This document shows positions 1 to 9,120 of a stretch of DNA of 64,000 nucleotides, in pieces (the stretch's first letter is position 1; each line of letters starts with the position of its first letter). Below the pieces are notes generated by a model. The model was not told where the DNA came from, searched no databases, and was given only the letters and a program-made list of their open reading frames with translations. This stretch comes from Prevotellaceae bacterium. GTDB lineage: Bacteria; Bacteroidota; Bacteroidia; Bacteroidales; Muribaculaceae. The DNA lies in the NCBI GenBank assembly GCA_021772015.1, contig JAETNS010000008.1, positions 62,001 through 126,000 on the forward strand, written 5' to 3'. The translations under genes and the position numbers were made by a program.

Positions 1-185
1 AACAGGGTGCATACAACTATCAGTATCTTGTAGTGACGGACGGCTCGTCCACCGGTTCGTCAGATTATATAGAGGGGAACCATTACCAAACTGTCAACGA
101 ATATCTCGTCTACGTCTACTATCGCGCTCCGGGCGACCGCTACGACCGTCTCCTCGGAGTCGGGGCGCTCTTCTCCGGCCGCTGA
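1..185 (+). CDS. C-terminal end of a type IX secretion plug-like protein (DUF5103), partial
   Basis: The frame starting at base 3 is open from the window edge to a TGA at 183-185 and encodes about 60 residues. The peptide contains NYQYLVV, then EGNHYQTVNEYLVYVYYR and ends RYDRLLGVGALFSGR. The pattern of a GN-x-Y-x-T-x-NEY run followed by YYR and RYDRL near the very end is what I recall for the C-terminus of DUF5103 proteins, annotated as type IX secretion system plug protein. Only the end is visible, so start, length and domain order cannot be judged. A type IX link fits the sorting-like tails on several secreted proteins in this window. The family call rests on memory of a short stretch. Confidence 0.65.
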   Translation, partial: QGAYNYQYLVVTDGSSTGSSDYIEGNHYQTVNEYLVYVYYRAPGDRYDRLLGVGALFSGR

Positions 186-255
186 TCACGCGGATTCGCG
201 GGCTTCCAAAGAAGAATTCTCGCAAGAAAGAAATCTCTCGCCGTTTTTTAAAGAA

Positions 256-330
256 AGGTCTCGCAGATTACACAGATTACACAGATGCCATCCGGATGGA
301 ATCTGTGTAATCTGTGTAATCTGCGAGACT
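256..330. repeat. Palindromic repeat, copy 1
   Basis: A 75-bp imperfect palindrome with arms of about 37 nt; one internal mismatch is visible. Each arm carries 2.5 copies of a 9-nt unit (agattacac type). It lies between the convergent plug-like gene and the 529-residue gene. Fragments of the same word (gagactct, ctgtgagagct) continue to about 372. It belongs to the same family as the elements at 4236, 8834, 10844, 13251 and 25769. Confidence 0.9.
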
Positions 331-385
331 CTTCTTTATAAACGAGACTCTTTTTTATAAATCTGTGAGAGCTTTTTATAATAGT

Positions 386-420
386 GCTGCCCGTCTGCGC
401 AGTGGAGCGCGACGGGCAGC
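386..420. terminator. Hairpin between convergent genes
   Basis: A perfect 10-bp stem (386-395 with 411-420) that extends inward with GC pairs. It lies downstream of the minus-strand 529-residue gene and of the plus-strand plug-like gene. There is no clear T tract on either side, so termination is inferred from position and stem strength. Confidence 0.55.
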
Positions 421-474
421 AGGATAAGGGATATACAGTCAGAGACTGCGTTGTGTTTTCAGTGATGAGTCGGT

Positions 475-2064
475 TTAGCGGGCGATCTCTTTGGAGACTT
501 TGCCTGCGCGGTTGACGATGTAGAGCTGGCCTGCTTCGGGAGCGAGGACGCGGATGCCTTGGAGGTTGTAGTACTCGGCGGGAGCGTCGGTTGCGGCTGC
601 CTCAACCTCTTCGATAGCTGAAGTGCCGGCAACGGTGAGGGTGGAAGCGACAGCGGGATCGTTGCTGCGGACGAAAGTGAATGTCACGTTGCTGAGAGCG
701 TTCTCGAACATGAAGTTGCATCCGGAGCCGGGCCATGCGTTGATGGCGACATTGGGGGTAACGGCAACAGGCTGTGCCTCTGTCCAGGAGGGATCGCCTT
801 CGGCGCCCCAGCTTGTTGTCCAGCCTTCTTCGGCAGTCTTGATCTTGAATTCGGCACCGGCCTCGACGGCAGCCATTGTGTAGGTGTAAGTGTCGCCGTT
901 CTTGGTCATCTGGAAAGCGGGATCGTTTTCTGCCCAATCGTTGAACGAGCCTACGAGAACGAGATCCTCTACAACCACTACCTCACCGGCTTTAGTCACT
1001 TTGAGGACAGCTCCGGAGGTGGTGAAAGTGACGGTCATGTCGAACTTGCCGGGGCCTGCTACGATAGCGCCAACGTCGCCGGTCTTGGAGATGAGGTTGA
1101 GAGTAGCCTCATTGTCGGTGAAGACAAGGTTCTCGCCATCAGTTGCGGCTCCATAGCGAAGATCGCCCCAGGCAGTCTCTCCATTTGAGGTGAGGAAGCT
1201 GAAATTGCCGGTAGTGCCCATTTCCACATTGGAGATGGAGAACACTGTTCCCTCTTTGGTCAGTTCGGGAGCGGTGGCAGGAGTCCATGCATTACCTGCG
1301 AGGTCACCGACGAGATAGAGATGGTCGGGAGTCTGTACGGGTACAGGAGGTTCTTCACCGTTGGTTTTGATGTAAACGGTCGACTGGCCACCTTCAACAT
1401 ATGTGAAGATTATCTCGCCACCTGCAGGTACTGAGATCTCGAAGTTGCCCTGCGCGGCGGTCGAAGCGTTGAGAGTGGTATTGTATGCGGGAGTGTCGGT
1501 TGTGCCGTACCAGGATGTTCCGTCTGTGATCTTGAAACCTGCTCCGGCTTCTATATCTCCCAGGGGAAGCTCACTGACAGCAGTGTAGCTGTATACGTTG
1601 TTGCCCTTGGAGGTCATTTTGTAATCTGCGGGAGCGGAATCCCAGTCGGCGAATCCGCCGGTAACATAGAAGTTGAGGGTCACAGGACCAGAGGGAAGCT
1701 GGGCGGTGATGGCCGAGAGGTCATCCTTGACAACGTAGGTTATGGCTACTCCTGCCTTTGCGGGGGTGATGTTGGCATCTCCCTGCTTGAGATTGGCAGT
1801 GGCGGTGTTGTCGGTTGTGGTCCATACTCCGTCGAGCATGTAGGCTCCGCCATTGAAATCATTCCATGTGCCTTTTGCGATGGAAATTTTGAACTCCCCG
1901 GTGGCCTCAAAGGTGTATTCTCCGTTTTCTGCGGCTACTTCCAGGGGATCTCCGGGATTCCATTGGCCGGAAGCTCCTGCTACGTTAGCGCCGGTCACAT
2001 AGAGTTGCGCGCTTGCTGACCATGCAGTCAGAGCAGCAGCCATCATGAGTAATGTTTTTTTCAT
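475..2064 (-). CDS. Secreted SusE/SusF-like multi-module protein with sorting-like C-terminal tail
   Basis: 529 residues with a clear signal peptide (MKKTLLMM to SASA, cleavage before QLYVTG). At least four beta-sandwich modules follow, each opening with an LYVTG, FYVTG, LYLVG or LVLVG strand and carrying W and F residues (for example GSFNDWAENDPAFQMTKNG), as in the SusE/SusF and CBM-like starch-binding modules of Bacteroidetes. The first module resembles the N-terminus of the 1231-residue protein at 26071 (WNPGD/WNPKN, FKIS/FKMS, FNGG). The C-terminus has EYYNLQGIRV, a spacer and a basic end, shared with other secreted proteins here. There is no lipobox cysteine, so it is probably exported through the outer membrane rather than lipid-anchored. 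Glycan binding is inferred; the ligand is unknown. Confidence 0.75.
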   Translation of the reverse strand: MKKTLLMMAAALTAWSASAQLYVTGANVAGASGQWNPGDPLEVAAENGEYTFEATGEFKISIAKGTWNDFNGGAYMLDGVWTTTDNTATANLKQGDANITPAKAGVAITYVVKDDLSAITAQLPSGPVTLNFYVTGGFADWDSAPADYKMTSKGNNVYSYTAVSELPLGDIEAGAGFKITDGTSWYGTTDTPAYNTTLNASTAAQGNFEISVPAGGEIIFTYVEGGQSTVYIKTNGEEPPVPVQTPDHLYLVGDLAGNAWTPATAPELTKEGTVFSISNVEMGTTGNFSFLTSNGETAWGDLRYGAATDGENLVFTDNEATLNLISKTGDVGAIVAGPGKFDMTVTFTTSGAVLKVTKAGEVVVVEDLVLVGSFNDWAENDPAFQMTKNGDTYTYTMAAVEAGAEFKIKTAEEGWTTSWGAEGDPSWTEAQPVAVTPNVAINAWPGSGCNFMFENALSNVTFTFVRSNDPAVASTLTVAGTSAIEEVEAAATDAPAEYYNLQGIRVLAPEAGQLYIVNRAGKVSKEIAR

Positions 2065-2166
2065 GTGGTGGTGAAAAATTTAAAGTTAAGATATGAAGTA
2101 AGTAAATATATGGTATTAAATCTCTGCTATGGTATTGACTTTCAGGCGGAGGTGAAATATCGTCGC

Positions 2167-2174
2167 CAAATTTA
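2167..2174 (-). promoter_or_regulatory. -7 element for the 529-residue gene
   Basis: The minus strand reads TAAATTTG, matching the Bacteroidetes TAnnTTTG -7 element, about 100 nt upstream of the start codon. A possible -33 TTG at 2189-2191 is only 14 nt away, shorter than usual. Confidence 0.45.
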
Positions 2175-2379
2175 CGAACTTTTTTTCACAAGGATGCTAA
2201 CCTTTCGTAAAAGTCTTGAAAATTAACCTATTTTAACACTGTTGATGCCGATATCTTTGTTGTTTATAATGCGGTTTGAATCCGCTTTGTGAGGAGGCGA
2301 GAGTATGTCGCGAGACAATCGCGCGGATGATAACAGAGTGAAAAAATCCCCATTAAGGAAAAATTTCCTTAAATAGTCA

Positions 2380-2407
2380 TTGAATTAAAAAAAATTGCGT
2401 AACTTTG
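2380..2407 (+). promoter_or_regulatory. pckA promoter
   Basis: TTG at 2380-2382, a 17-nt gap, then TAACTTTG at 2400-2407: a near-consensus Bacteroidetes promoter. Transcription would start near 2414, leaving a leader of about 85 nt. Confidence 0.7.
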
Positions 2408-2498
2408 TAGCCGAATAACAAGGCGAGGACAGGTCTACTGCCCGCAGTCTCTCTCCAACAAGGACTTTAACAACACATATATTTATCGATATATCAAA

Positions 2499-4100
2499 AT
2501 GAGCAAGATTGATTTAACCCAGTACGGTATCACCGGAACTCCCAAGATCTACCACAACCCATCCTGGGATGAACTCTTCATCGACGAAACCAAACCCGGA
2601 CTCGAAGGTTACGAGAAGGGCCAGCAGACCGAGCTCGGCGCGGTGAACGTCATGACCGGTATCTACACCGGCCGTTCCCCCAAGGACAAGTTCTTTGTGG
2701 AAGACAATGTCTCCAAGGATACCATCTGGTGGACTTCTGACGAATACAAGAACGACAACAAGCCCATCTCTCCCAAGACCTGGGACGCTCTGAAGGAGAT
2801 CGCCGACAAGGAGCTTTCCGACAAGCCCCTGTATGTCGTTGACGCTTTCTGCGGCACCAACAAGGACACCCGTCTGGCTGTCCGCTTCATCATGGAGGTT
2901 GCATGGCAGGCTCACTTCGTGACCAACATGTTCGTTCGCCCCACCAAGGAGGAGCTTGACAACTTCACCCCCGACTTCGTTGTCCTCAATGCCTCCAAGG
3001 CCAAGGTGACCAACTGGAAGGAACTCGGCATCAACTCCGAGACCTGCGTTGCCTTCAACCTCACCCAGAAGATGCAGGTGATCATCAACACCTGGTATGG
3101 CGGTGAGATGAAGAAAGGTATGTTCTCGATCATGAACTACTACCTCCCCCTGCGCGGCATGGCCTCCATGCACTGCTCGGCCAACACCGACATGAACGGC
3201 GAGAACACCGCCATCTTCTTCGGCCTCTCCGGCACCGGAAAGACCACCCTCTCTACCGATCCCAAGCGTCTGCTGATCGGTGACGACGAGCACGGCTGGG
3301 ATGACAACGGCGTGTTCAACTACGAGGGCGGCTGCTACGCCAAGGTCATCAACCTCGACAAGGAGTCTGAGCCCGACATCTACAACGCCATCCGTCGCAA
3401 CGCGCTTCTCGAGAACGTGACCGTCAACGAGGAAGGAAAGATCGACTTCGCCGACAAGTCTGTCACCGAGAACACCCGCGTTTCCTATCCTATCCAGTTC
3501 ATCGAGAAAATCGCCCCGGGCAGCCACGGTCCCGCCGCCAAGAATGTGATCTTCCTGTCGGCTGACGCATTCGGCGTTCTGCCCCCCGTTTCGATCCTGA
3601 CTCCCGAGCAGACCAAGTACTACTTTCTCTCCGGCTTCACCTCGAAGCTCGCAGGAACAGAGCGCGGTATCACCGAGCCTACCCCCACATTCTCCGCTTG
3701 CTTCGGCGCGGCTTTCCTTAGCCTCCACCCCACCAAGTATGCCGAGGAACTCGTCAAGAAGATGGAGAAATCCGGCGCGAAGGCTTATCTGGTCAACACC
3801 GGCTGGAACGGAACAGGCAAGCGTATCTCGATCCGCGACACCCGTGGTATCATCGACGCTATCCTCGACGGCGCTATCCTGAAGGCTCCCACCAAGCAGA
3901 TTCCTATCTTCGATTTCACCGTTCCCACCGAGCTTCCCGGCGTTGATCCCAAGATCCTGGATCCCCGCGACACCTACGCAGATGCCGCCGAATGGAAAAC
4001 CAAGGCAACCAAGCTCGCCGAGATGTTCATCAACAACTTCAAGAAGTTCGAGAACAATGCTGCCGGCAAGGCTCTCGTGGCCGCAGGTCCTCAGCTCTGA
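2499..4100 (+). CDS. pckA: Phosphoenolpyruvate carboxykinase (ATP)
   Basis: 533 residues, full length for ATP-dependent PEPCK, which interconverts oxaloacetate + ATP and PEP + CO2 + ADP in the cytosol. The kinase loop GLSGTGKTT lies at residues 242-250 and is followed by the [20 protein letters not shown] block at 261-280, which holds metal and nucleotide ligands. In Bacteroidales the enzyme often runs in the CO2-fixing direction, feeding succinate and propionate formation together with malate dehydrogenase, which is also in this window. The start is the first ATG after a well-placed promoter. A strong terminator follows. Codon choice is strongly biased to C-ending codons, which suggests high expression and explains a long antisense open frame across the gene. 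Confidence 0.97.
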   Translation: MSKIDLTQYGITGTPKIYHNPSWDELFIDETKPGLEGYEKGQQTELGAVNVMTGIYTGRSPKDKFFVEDNVSKDTIWWTSDEYKNDNKPISPKTWDALKEIADKELSDKPLYVVDAFCGTNKDTRLAVRFIMEVAWQAHFVTNMFVRPTKEELDNFTPDFVVLNASKAKVTNWKELGINSETCVAFNLTQKMQVIINTWYGGEMKKGMFSIMNYYLPLRGMASMHCSANTDMNGENTAIFFGLSGTGKTTLSTDPKRLLIGDDEHGWDDNGVFNYEGGCYAKVINLDKESEPDIYNAIRRNALLENVTVNEEGKIDFADKSVTENTRVSYPIQFIEKIAPGSHGPAAKNVIFLSADAFGVLPPVSILTPEQTKYYFLSGFTSKLAGTERGITEPTPTFSACFGAAFLSLHPTKYAEELVKKMEKSGAKAYLVNTGWNGTGKRISIRDTRGIIDAILDGAILKAPTKQIPIFDFTVPTELPGVDPKILDPRDTYADAAEWKTKATKLAEMFINNFKKFENNAAGKALVAAGPQL

Positions 4101-4136
4101 TACTCGCGCATAATATCTGACAGATAACTTCTTCAG

Positions 4137-4188
4137 GCTCCCGCGAAAGCGATACCCATAATCCGGGTCGCTTGCGCGGGAGCTTTTT
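4137..4188 (+). terminator. Intrinsic terminator of pckA
   Basis: Left arm from 4137 (gctcccgcgaaagcga) pairs with tcgcttgcgcgggagc with one mismatch, followed by six Ts. It is 37 nt after the pckA stop. Confidence 0.9.
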
Positions 4189-4235
4189 TGTGAGGTGAAG
4201 CCTGCTTCCATTGACTGTGTCGGATTATCGAGCAG

Positions 4236-4314
4236 AAGTCTCGCATATTACGCCGACTACGCAGAGGTCCTTTCGGTTGAAAAAATCTGTGTAATCCGCG
4301 TAATCCGCGAGACC
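4236..4314. repeat. Palindromic repeat, copy 2 (degenerate)
   Basis: 79 bp of the same family as copy 1. The right arm (aatctgtgtaatccgcgtaa, then ccgcgagacc) is well preserved; the left arm (tctcgcatattacgccgact) has several mismatches, so this copy looks decayed. Confidence 0.75.
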
Positions 4315-4369
4315 AATTTTAAATCATATCCGACGGGAAACAGCAGATTCGTGAAATCATCTGTTGTTT

Positions 4370-4427
4370 TTAACAAAAATTAACGGGAGGGGGGGGTAAA
4401 AATTTGATATTTTTTTGACTACCTTTG
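4370..4427 (+). promoter_or_regulatory. Promoter region of the 1342-residue gene with G tract
   Basis: A block ttaacaaaaattaacggg is followed by an A, a run of eight Gs at 4389-4396, taaaaat, and 16 nt later the -7 element TACCTTTG at 4420-4427. The same block, G run and -7 recur upstream of the 1231-residue gene at 25944-25997. The G run falls just upstream of the -33 position, so its length could set promoter strength. Confidence 0.6.
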
Positions 4428-4699
4428 CGTCGCGATCAAAGCAACCGTTTCGGTCGCGACCATAAATCTACCTACCGTGACGCCCGACGCGGGCGCGTCA
4501 GACCGCCCCGCCAACGTTGCTGCATTCATCTGAGATTTTTTTCAATAAAATTCTTACATAAACTCTTACGCAAACTCTTACAACCTCTTGAAACATCAGG
4601 CCCGGACTCTCCCATGCCTGCCGATGATTGAGGCCATATCTATAACTCGAAAATTAACTGTTTTTCTTTAACTTATCTTACTAAATTCACTTTTCTATC
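4428..4699 (+). promoter_or_regulatory. Long structured leader of the 1342-residue gene
   Basis: About 265 nt between the predicted transcription start and the ATG. It holds an inverted pair gtcgcg/cgcgac at about 4429-4460, another stem of the type tgacgccc...gggcgcgtca at about 4477-4500, and a tandem triplet of a 12-nt unit (aaactcttacgc type) at 4548-4583. No riboswitch class is recognised. A 68-codon open frame in this stretch has no signs of being a gene. Confidence 0.4.
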
Positions 4700-7600
4700 A
4701 TGAAAAAAATTACTCAGCTGATGACGTTCATCGTCCTCATGCTGTCATTTGTATCACAATCAGCTTATGCGACTGACAACCCCGGCAAGGTTCTTATCTC
4801 GTATGGCATAAATGGCAGCAATGATTGGACCTGGAATCAGGAGATGACGAAATCCGATGATGGCAACTCCTATTCCATCACAATAAACAATGTAGTCGGG
4901 AACTTGCGTTTCTTCGTTCACAAAGAGGCGAAAAGTGATTGGAGCGCTATGGTCAACAGTTCCAATAATGTCTACATGATCGAAGGTTATAAAGGAGAAG
5001 AAAGCGATGACGCAACTCTGAATGCCAACTCTAACCCCAAGGTGTATCTTTACGGCACTTGCAAACGATGTATCAAAATCAATGAAGCCGGCAACCTGAA
5101 AGTCACATTGTCTTTCAACAACAACGACGCTTACCTCAAATATGAGAATATAGGTGGTGAAATCACCCATAAATATGAGATTATGTCTGGTATTGATGGT
5201 TGGAATACCCATACTATGACGAATGATGGAACAGGCAAATATGTCTATACTTATACTGTCACTTCTTCCACCTCGGATCGAAAAATAGGTATCAAAGTCG
5301 ATGGTCAGTGGAAAGGTTCCTCCCAAGCTTCAAAAACATTCGACGGGCGTACTCTCACTTGCAAGATGGATGCGACGAATGACAATCATGTTCTCGTTGC
5401 CGATTCTTATGTAGGTGATGTGTACTGTTCTTATGACCCTGAAAACAACAACCTGACCCTCACCAATCCCGGAGGAAATGATGAACGCCAGCGTCTGCAT
5501 ATCCACACTATGGCTATGCTCAACGGTCAGCAGATATTCCCGTTCGATATGGATGGCGAGAATCCCTACAAGGTTTCGATCACAATCAATGCCCCGCTGG
5601 CTGACGACCTGCCTCTGTGTGTTCACCGCCGTCAGGGTACCGATGACTATGTCGGTTATGGTTTCTCGGAGAAGATGACCTATGTTCCCCTCGAATCGGG
5701 CAACACCAACCCCCTTGTCGAGCTTCCTTCCGACGAGAACGCCAATATCGTGCTTCCCAAAGGTCTGAAAGGCACCATCACTTTCGCCGTGAATGTGGTC
5801 GACAACCTGCCAAAGGAACTTACCATCTCAGGCGGAGAGATCGCCCAGAGCCTCTATACTTATGTCCTTTGGGACAACTTCAACAGCACTCAGCTCCAGA
5901 AGACCCAGACTTTCTACGCCCATACGGGCCACTTCGATGTGAAGTACACCTTCACCGGCGAGGAAACAGGGCGCCTTTTCAAGGTTGAGCGCATGCTCAA
6001 CGGCCAGACCGTAAGCGGTCGCCGTTGGTGTGTGGCCCGTAACTCCGCCGAGTACGTGCCTTCGACCACAGGTACTTACTATGACCAGCTTTACGCTACT
6101 GGTACTGACAACGTCGTGCTTCCCGAAGGAATCCGCGGCGAGGTGACCATTTCTGTCTATGTCGACGAGGAGGGTGTCCCCACACGCTTCCATATCCAGG
6201 GCGGTCATATTGGTGAAGGCCCCGAACAGGACTACGTGATCTACTTCTATGACACTACCTCCGGCGGCACCCACAATGCCCCCTATGCCTACATGTGGCG
6301 CAAAGAGGCCGGCGACGTGACCAGCCAGTTCACAACCTGGTGGCCCGACGACCAGGTGGAGAGAGACAAGGCGAAGATGGTTTCTACCGGCAAGTACATC
6401 AAGGATGGAAGCAAATATTATCCCGTCTACAAGCTTGCTTTCTCATGGGGCCACTTGATTCCCCACAATGTTATTATCCATAACGATGATACCAAGTATA
6501 CTGAAAAAAATACCGACCTGACATTCGTCAACGGCGGCTGGTATTACTCCGATGCCACAGAGGCCCGCACCGACCTCAAGGAGACTGACCTGGTCGACAA
6601 GCCCGGTGAGGTTCCCGCTACCTTCTACATGCACTGGAAAGAGGACTGGATCAAGGACTCAAAAATAAAGGACGGTGCGCCTGAGTTCGCTCCCAGATGT
6701 TTTGTATATTCAGGCAGCCTTGGCGACACGAACAACTATGACGTTCTCATGAATATGTGGAACACAGCCAAGGAAATGAGCCAGATCACCGAGCTTGCTC
6801 CCGCAATCTCTACGGATCCCGCCATGGCTGTGGCTGACGAGCAGCAGATGACCATCACCGAGAAATACCAGATATGGAAATGTGATTTCACCGGTGCGGA
6901 GCGCAAAGACAAGGAGAATGTCTGCTTCATGATGATGGGAAATGACAACAAGCCTTGGATATACGCATCTCGTAGCGGAGGTTTCGCCGAACCTGATTAT
7001 CTCGACCGGTATATCTTCGCTACCGCCAAAGACGACTCAGGCAACCGCTATGCTGTCCAGTCGTTCATTCCCTATGATGATTTCAAGAGGCTTGACCGTC
7101 AAGGCCGTCCGTATGTCTACCTGCTTGGTAATCCTGACGGAGCCATATCCGGGTTGCAGTGGAGCGATCCTCTTAAGACGACACCTTGGCCTGCCGAACA
7201 AGGATGCTTCTATATAGAGGTCAATGTCGGCAAAAATGCCGACGCGCAGTGGAAAATGTCATGGATCGACCCCGCCGCTGCCATCACCCGAAACGGCGTG
7301 ACCACGGGAGCCAAGGACTCCGCGCGTGCATGGGCTACTTTCGACCTCGGTATCTTCGGTGTGGATGACCTCTATGAATATCCTGCCGGTTACGACAAGC
7401 CCGAGATGGATAAGAAGGCATATGAAGGCGACATCGTCAACTCGGCGTTCTGTAAGCCCTATGAGTCGATCCGCTATCTCAACTACAACCAGTACAACTG
7501 GTTCATCAGCAAGGATGAACTCAATTTCGATGGGAAATGTTTTGTCGTGGTCGATCCTCACTCGACCTGCCGCACGGTGACTGTGATTCCTTACGATCCC

Positions 7601-8728
7601 AACCCCTCGGTATCTCTGACCGCAACAGACTTCGGTACTGTCCATCTCAACGAGGCTCAGGCCAAGATCTTCCACGGCGATCACAGCTCACACCTCCACG
7701 GAGCTTCATACAACGGCCATATCTACATGCAGGACCTCAATGTCTGCTCCGGTACTGTTACGATCAAGAAATCCCACGAGAACCTGCGTGAGAAGTTCGA
7801 CCTCAACTACGGCCTGTACATGAATGGCGACCTTGTTCTTGAGCATGACAACCCCGATGAGGTGCTGAAGTTGAAATACATGCCTCTGGCGGCTTCCGGC
7901 GAAGTCGGTATCCGTTGCACCTACGAGAATAAGACCACTCACCTGACTTTCCACTCCAAGCTTGGAAAGGGAGAGTATTCAGGCGCGACTCCCGATTTCC
8001 CGCAGCCAGCCGTAGCTTTCGCGAAAGCAACCAGGGTGAAAGATCCGGGTGTGGAATCGAATCCCGCCATGGCCGGCCGTATCGGCGTTCTGATCGAGGA
8101 TATCACTTTCGCTGTCGACGAGACCCCCTATGTATATTACACCGACTTTGAGTTTGAAGAGGGTGAGCGTGCCGAGATCCTTCACAGTGATCACCGCATC
8201 GTCAAGAGATTGCCGACCCTCTATGGCAACAAGAATCTTCCCGGATGGTCGTTCCTCGATTATGAGAATAACTATCAGTTTGTAGATCAGGGGAATGTCA
8301 GCTCCAACAACTGGTCAAGCCATTTCGCAGATTCCCAAAAGAATGCCTCGATCTACCTGACCAACACCGGCGAAGAGATAACCTCTCTGACAGGTAAGGT
8401 TTACGCTGTCTATCCTTTCTTCTATCAGGTGAACCCGACGATAGAGAATCCGTCGAGTGCTCCCCGCAAGGCTGCCACAGACTACACCAACGACCTGCCC
8501 GAAAACCTCAATGCCGTTGATTACCACGTGACGAGTGTTTATCTACCTAAGGAGATAAAGCCCGCAGTGACCGGCGACATCATCTCAGGAGTTGAGGATG
8601 TGATTGCCGACGCAGACAATGCCGAAGGGGAATATTACAACATGCAGGGTGTGCGCGTTTACGAGCCTACTCCCGGTGTTTATCTCCTCCGCAAAGGCTC
8701 TACCGTCACCAAAGTGATCGTCAAGTAA
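4700..8728 (+). CDS. Giant secreted multi-domain protein, paralogue of the gene at 26071
   Basis: 1342 residues with a signal peptide (MKKITQLMTF to SAYA, cleavage before TDNPG). The N-terminal third has repeated beta-sandwich modules like those of SusE/SusF. The middle and C-terminal parts align by eye with the 1231-residue protein at 26071: ADDLPLCVHR versus ADTPLCVKR, WATFDLGIFGV versus WATFDLGLVGV, NGHIYMQDLN versus NGHIFINNIN, and THLTFHSKL versus NHLTFHSRT. The end has EYYNMQGVRV and a basic tail (VTKVIVK), the sorting-like module of this window. I do not recognise the large C-terminal region as a named family. A surface role in glycan or host-ligand binding is inferred. The upstream G tract suggests variable expression. 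Confidence 0.75.
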   Translation: MKKITQLMTFIVLMLSFVSQSAYATDNPGKVLISYGINGSNDWTWNQEMTKSDDGNSYSITINNVVGNLRFFVHKEAKSDWSAMVNSSNNVYMIEGYKGEESDDATLNANSNPKVYLYGTCKRCIKINEAGNLKVTLSFNNNDAYLKYENIGGEITHKYEIMSGIDGWNTHTMTNDGTGKYVYTYTVTSSTSDRKIGIKVDGQWKGSSQASKTFDGRTLTCKMDATNDNHVLVADSYVGDVYCSYDPENNNLTLTNPGGNDERQRLHIHTMAMLNGQQIFPFDMDGENPYKVSITINAPLADDLPLCVHRRQGTDDYVGYGFSEKMTYVPLESGNTNPLVELPSDENANIVLPKGLKGTITFAVNVVDNLPKELTISGGEIAQSLYTYVLWDNFNSTQLQKTQTFYAHTGHFDVKYTFTGEETGRLFKVERMLNGQTVSGRRWCVARNSAEYVPSTTGTYYDQLYATGTDNVVLPEGIRGEVTISVYVDEEGVPTRFHIQGGHIGEGPEQDYVIYFYDTTSGGTHNAPYAYMWRKEAGDVTSQFTTWWPDDQVERDKAKMVSTGKYIKDGSKYYPVYKLAFSWGHLIPHNVIIHNDDTKYTEKNTDLTFVNGGWYYSDATEARTDLKETDLVDKPGEVPATFYMHWKEDWIKDSKIKDGAPEFAPRCFVYSGSLGDTNNYDVLMNMWNTAKEMSQITELAPAISTDPAMAVADEQQMTITEKYQIWKCDFTGAERKDKENVCFMMMGNDNKPWIYASRSGGFAEPDYLDRYIFATAKDDSGNRYAVQSFIPYDDFKRLDRQGRPYVYLLGNPDGAISGLQWSDPLKTTPWPAEQGCFYIEVNVGKNADAQWKMSWIDPAAAITRNGVTTGAKDSARAWATFDLGIFGVDDLYEYPAGYDKPEMDKKAYEGDIVNSAFCKPYESIRYLNYNQYNWFISKDELNFDGKCFVVVDPHSTCRTVTVIPYDPNPSVSLTATDFGTVHLNEAQAKIFHGDHSSHLHGASYNGHIYMQDLNVCSGTVTIKKSHENLREKFDLNYGLYMNGDLVLEHDNPDEVLKLKYMPLAASGEVGIRCTYENKTTHLTFHSKLGKGEYSGATPDFPQPAVAFAKATRVKDPGVESNPAMAGRIGVLIEDITFAVDETPYVYYTDFEFEEGERAEILHSDHRIVKRLPTLYGNKNLPGWSFLDYENNYQFVDQGNVSSNNWSSHFADSQKNASIYLTNTGEEITSLTGKVYAVYPFFYQVNPTIENPSSAPRKAATDYTNDLPENLNAVDYHVTSVYLPKEIKPAVTGDIISGVEDVIADADNAEGEYYNMQGVRVYEPTPGVYLLRKGSTVTKVIVK

Positions 8729-8755
8729 CCTATCGGGTACTTTAACTCTTGCTAT

Positions 8756-8797
8756 AGCCGCCCCGGCCTCCTGTCTCCACGGGAGTCCGGGGCGGCT
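8756..8797. terminator. Hairpin after the 1342-residue gene
   Basis: A perfect 11-bp GC-rich stem (agccgccccgg at 8756-8766 with ccggggcggct at 8787-8797), 27 nt after the stop codon. It is followed by a pyrimidine-rich stretch rather than a pure T tract. Confidence 0.7.
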
Positions 8798-8833
8798 CCG
8801 TCTCCACTCCACTCCTCTCCTCTTCTCATAATA

Positions 8834-8972
8834 CAAGACCTCTCATGATACAGGATCTCTCACAGATTACACCGATTACACAGAAGCCATCCGGATGCAA
8901 ATCCGCATAATCATACAATCGGTGTAATCTGTGAGAGATCCTGTATTGATCCTGTCATTATGAGAGGTCTTG
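8834..8972. repeat. Palindromic repeat, copy 3 (nested, longest)
   Basis: 139 bp. The outer arms caagacctctcat and atgagaggtcttg match perfectly over 13 bp, and the inner arms gatctctcacagattacacc and ggtgtaatctgtgagagatc pair perfectly. The core unit is the 9-nt agattacac type shared with copies 1 and 6. Half-site debris (ctgtgagag, ctgcgagagc) continues to about 9016. Confidence 0.9.
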
Positions 8973-9071
8973 GATATAACCTGTGAGAGTTTTGGGTGTT
9001 ATCTGCGAGAGCTTTGTCATGAGGAGGATGTATTTTTCGGGGAGGGGGAGGCGTATGTCACAGGAAATGCG

Positions 9072-9079
9072 TAACTTTG
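9072..9079 (+). promoter_or_regulatory. -7 element of the transporter gene
   Basis: TAACTTTG matches TAnnTTTG, 42 nt before the ATG at 9121. It lies inside the longest open frame (from 8983), which argues that translation begins at 9121. The -33 part is not convincing. Confidence 0.55.
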
Positions 9080-9120
9080 CAGTCGGTAAAAAAAGAGTTT
9101 TAGTTTTAAGTAATTCTGCT

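Larger units (their letters stand above)
2065..2498. other. Intergenic region between divergent genes
   Basis: 434 bp between the start codons of the 529-residue gene and pckA. It holds the two oppositely facing promoters listed separately and is otherwise AT-rich. I see no additional reading frame or RNA gene in it. Confidence 0.6.

Noticed and set aside
2514-4211. A 565-codon open frame antisense to pckA
   Set aside because: It mirrors the full pckA gene. The strong C-ending codon bias of pckA removes stop codons on the other strand; the predicted peptide is a low-complexity Val/Gly/Leu/Asp string with no family resemblance.
4195-4383. Short open frame with an ICVIRVIRET peptide
   Set aside because: The peptide is a translation of the palindromic repeat (copy 2). 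The same words appear from the other copies and do not indicate a gene.
8983-9120. Extended N-terminus of the transporter
   Set aside because: A promoter -7 element lies inside it and the peptide (MRVLGVICESF) comes from repeat debris; the conserved protein starts at 9121.
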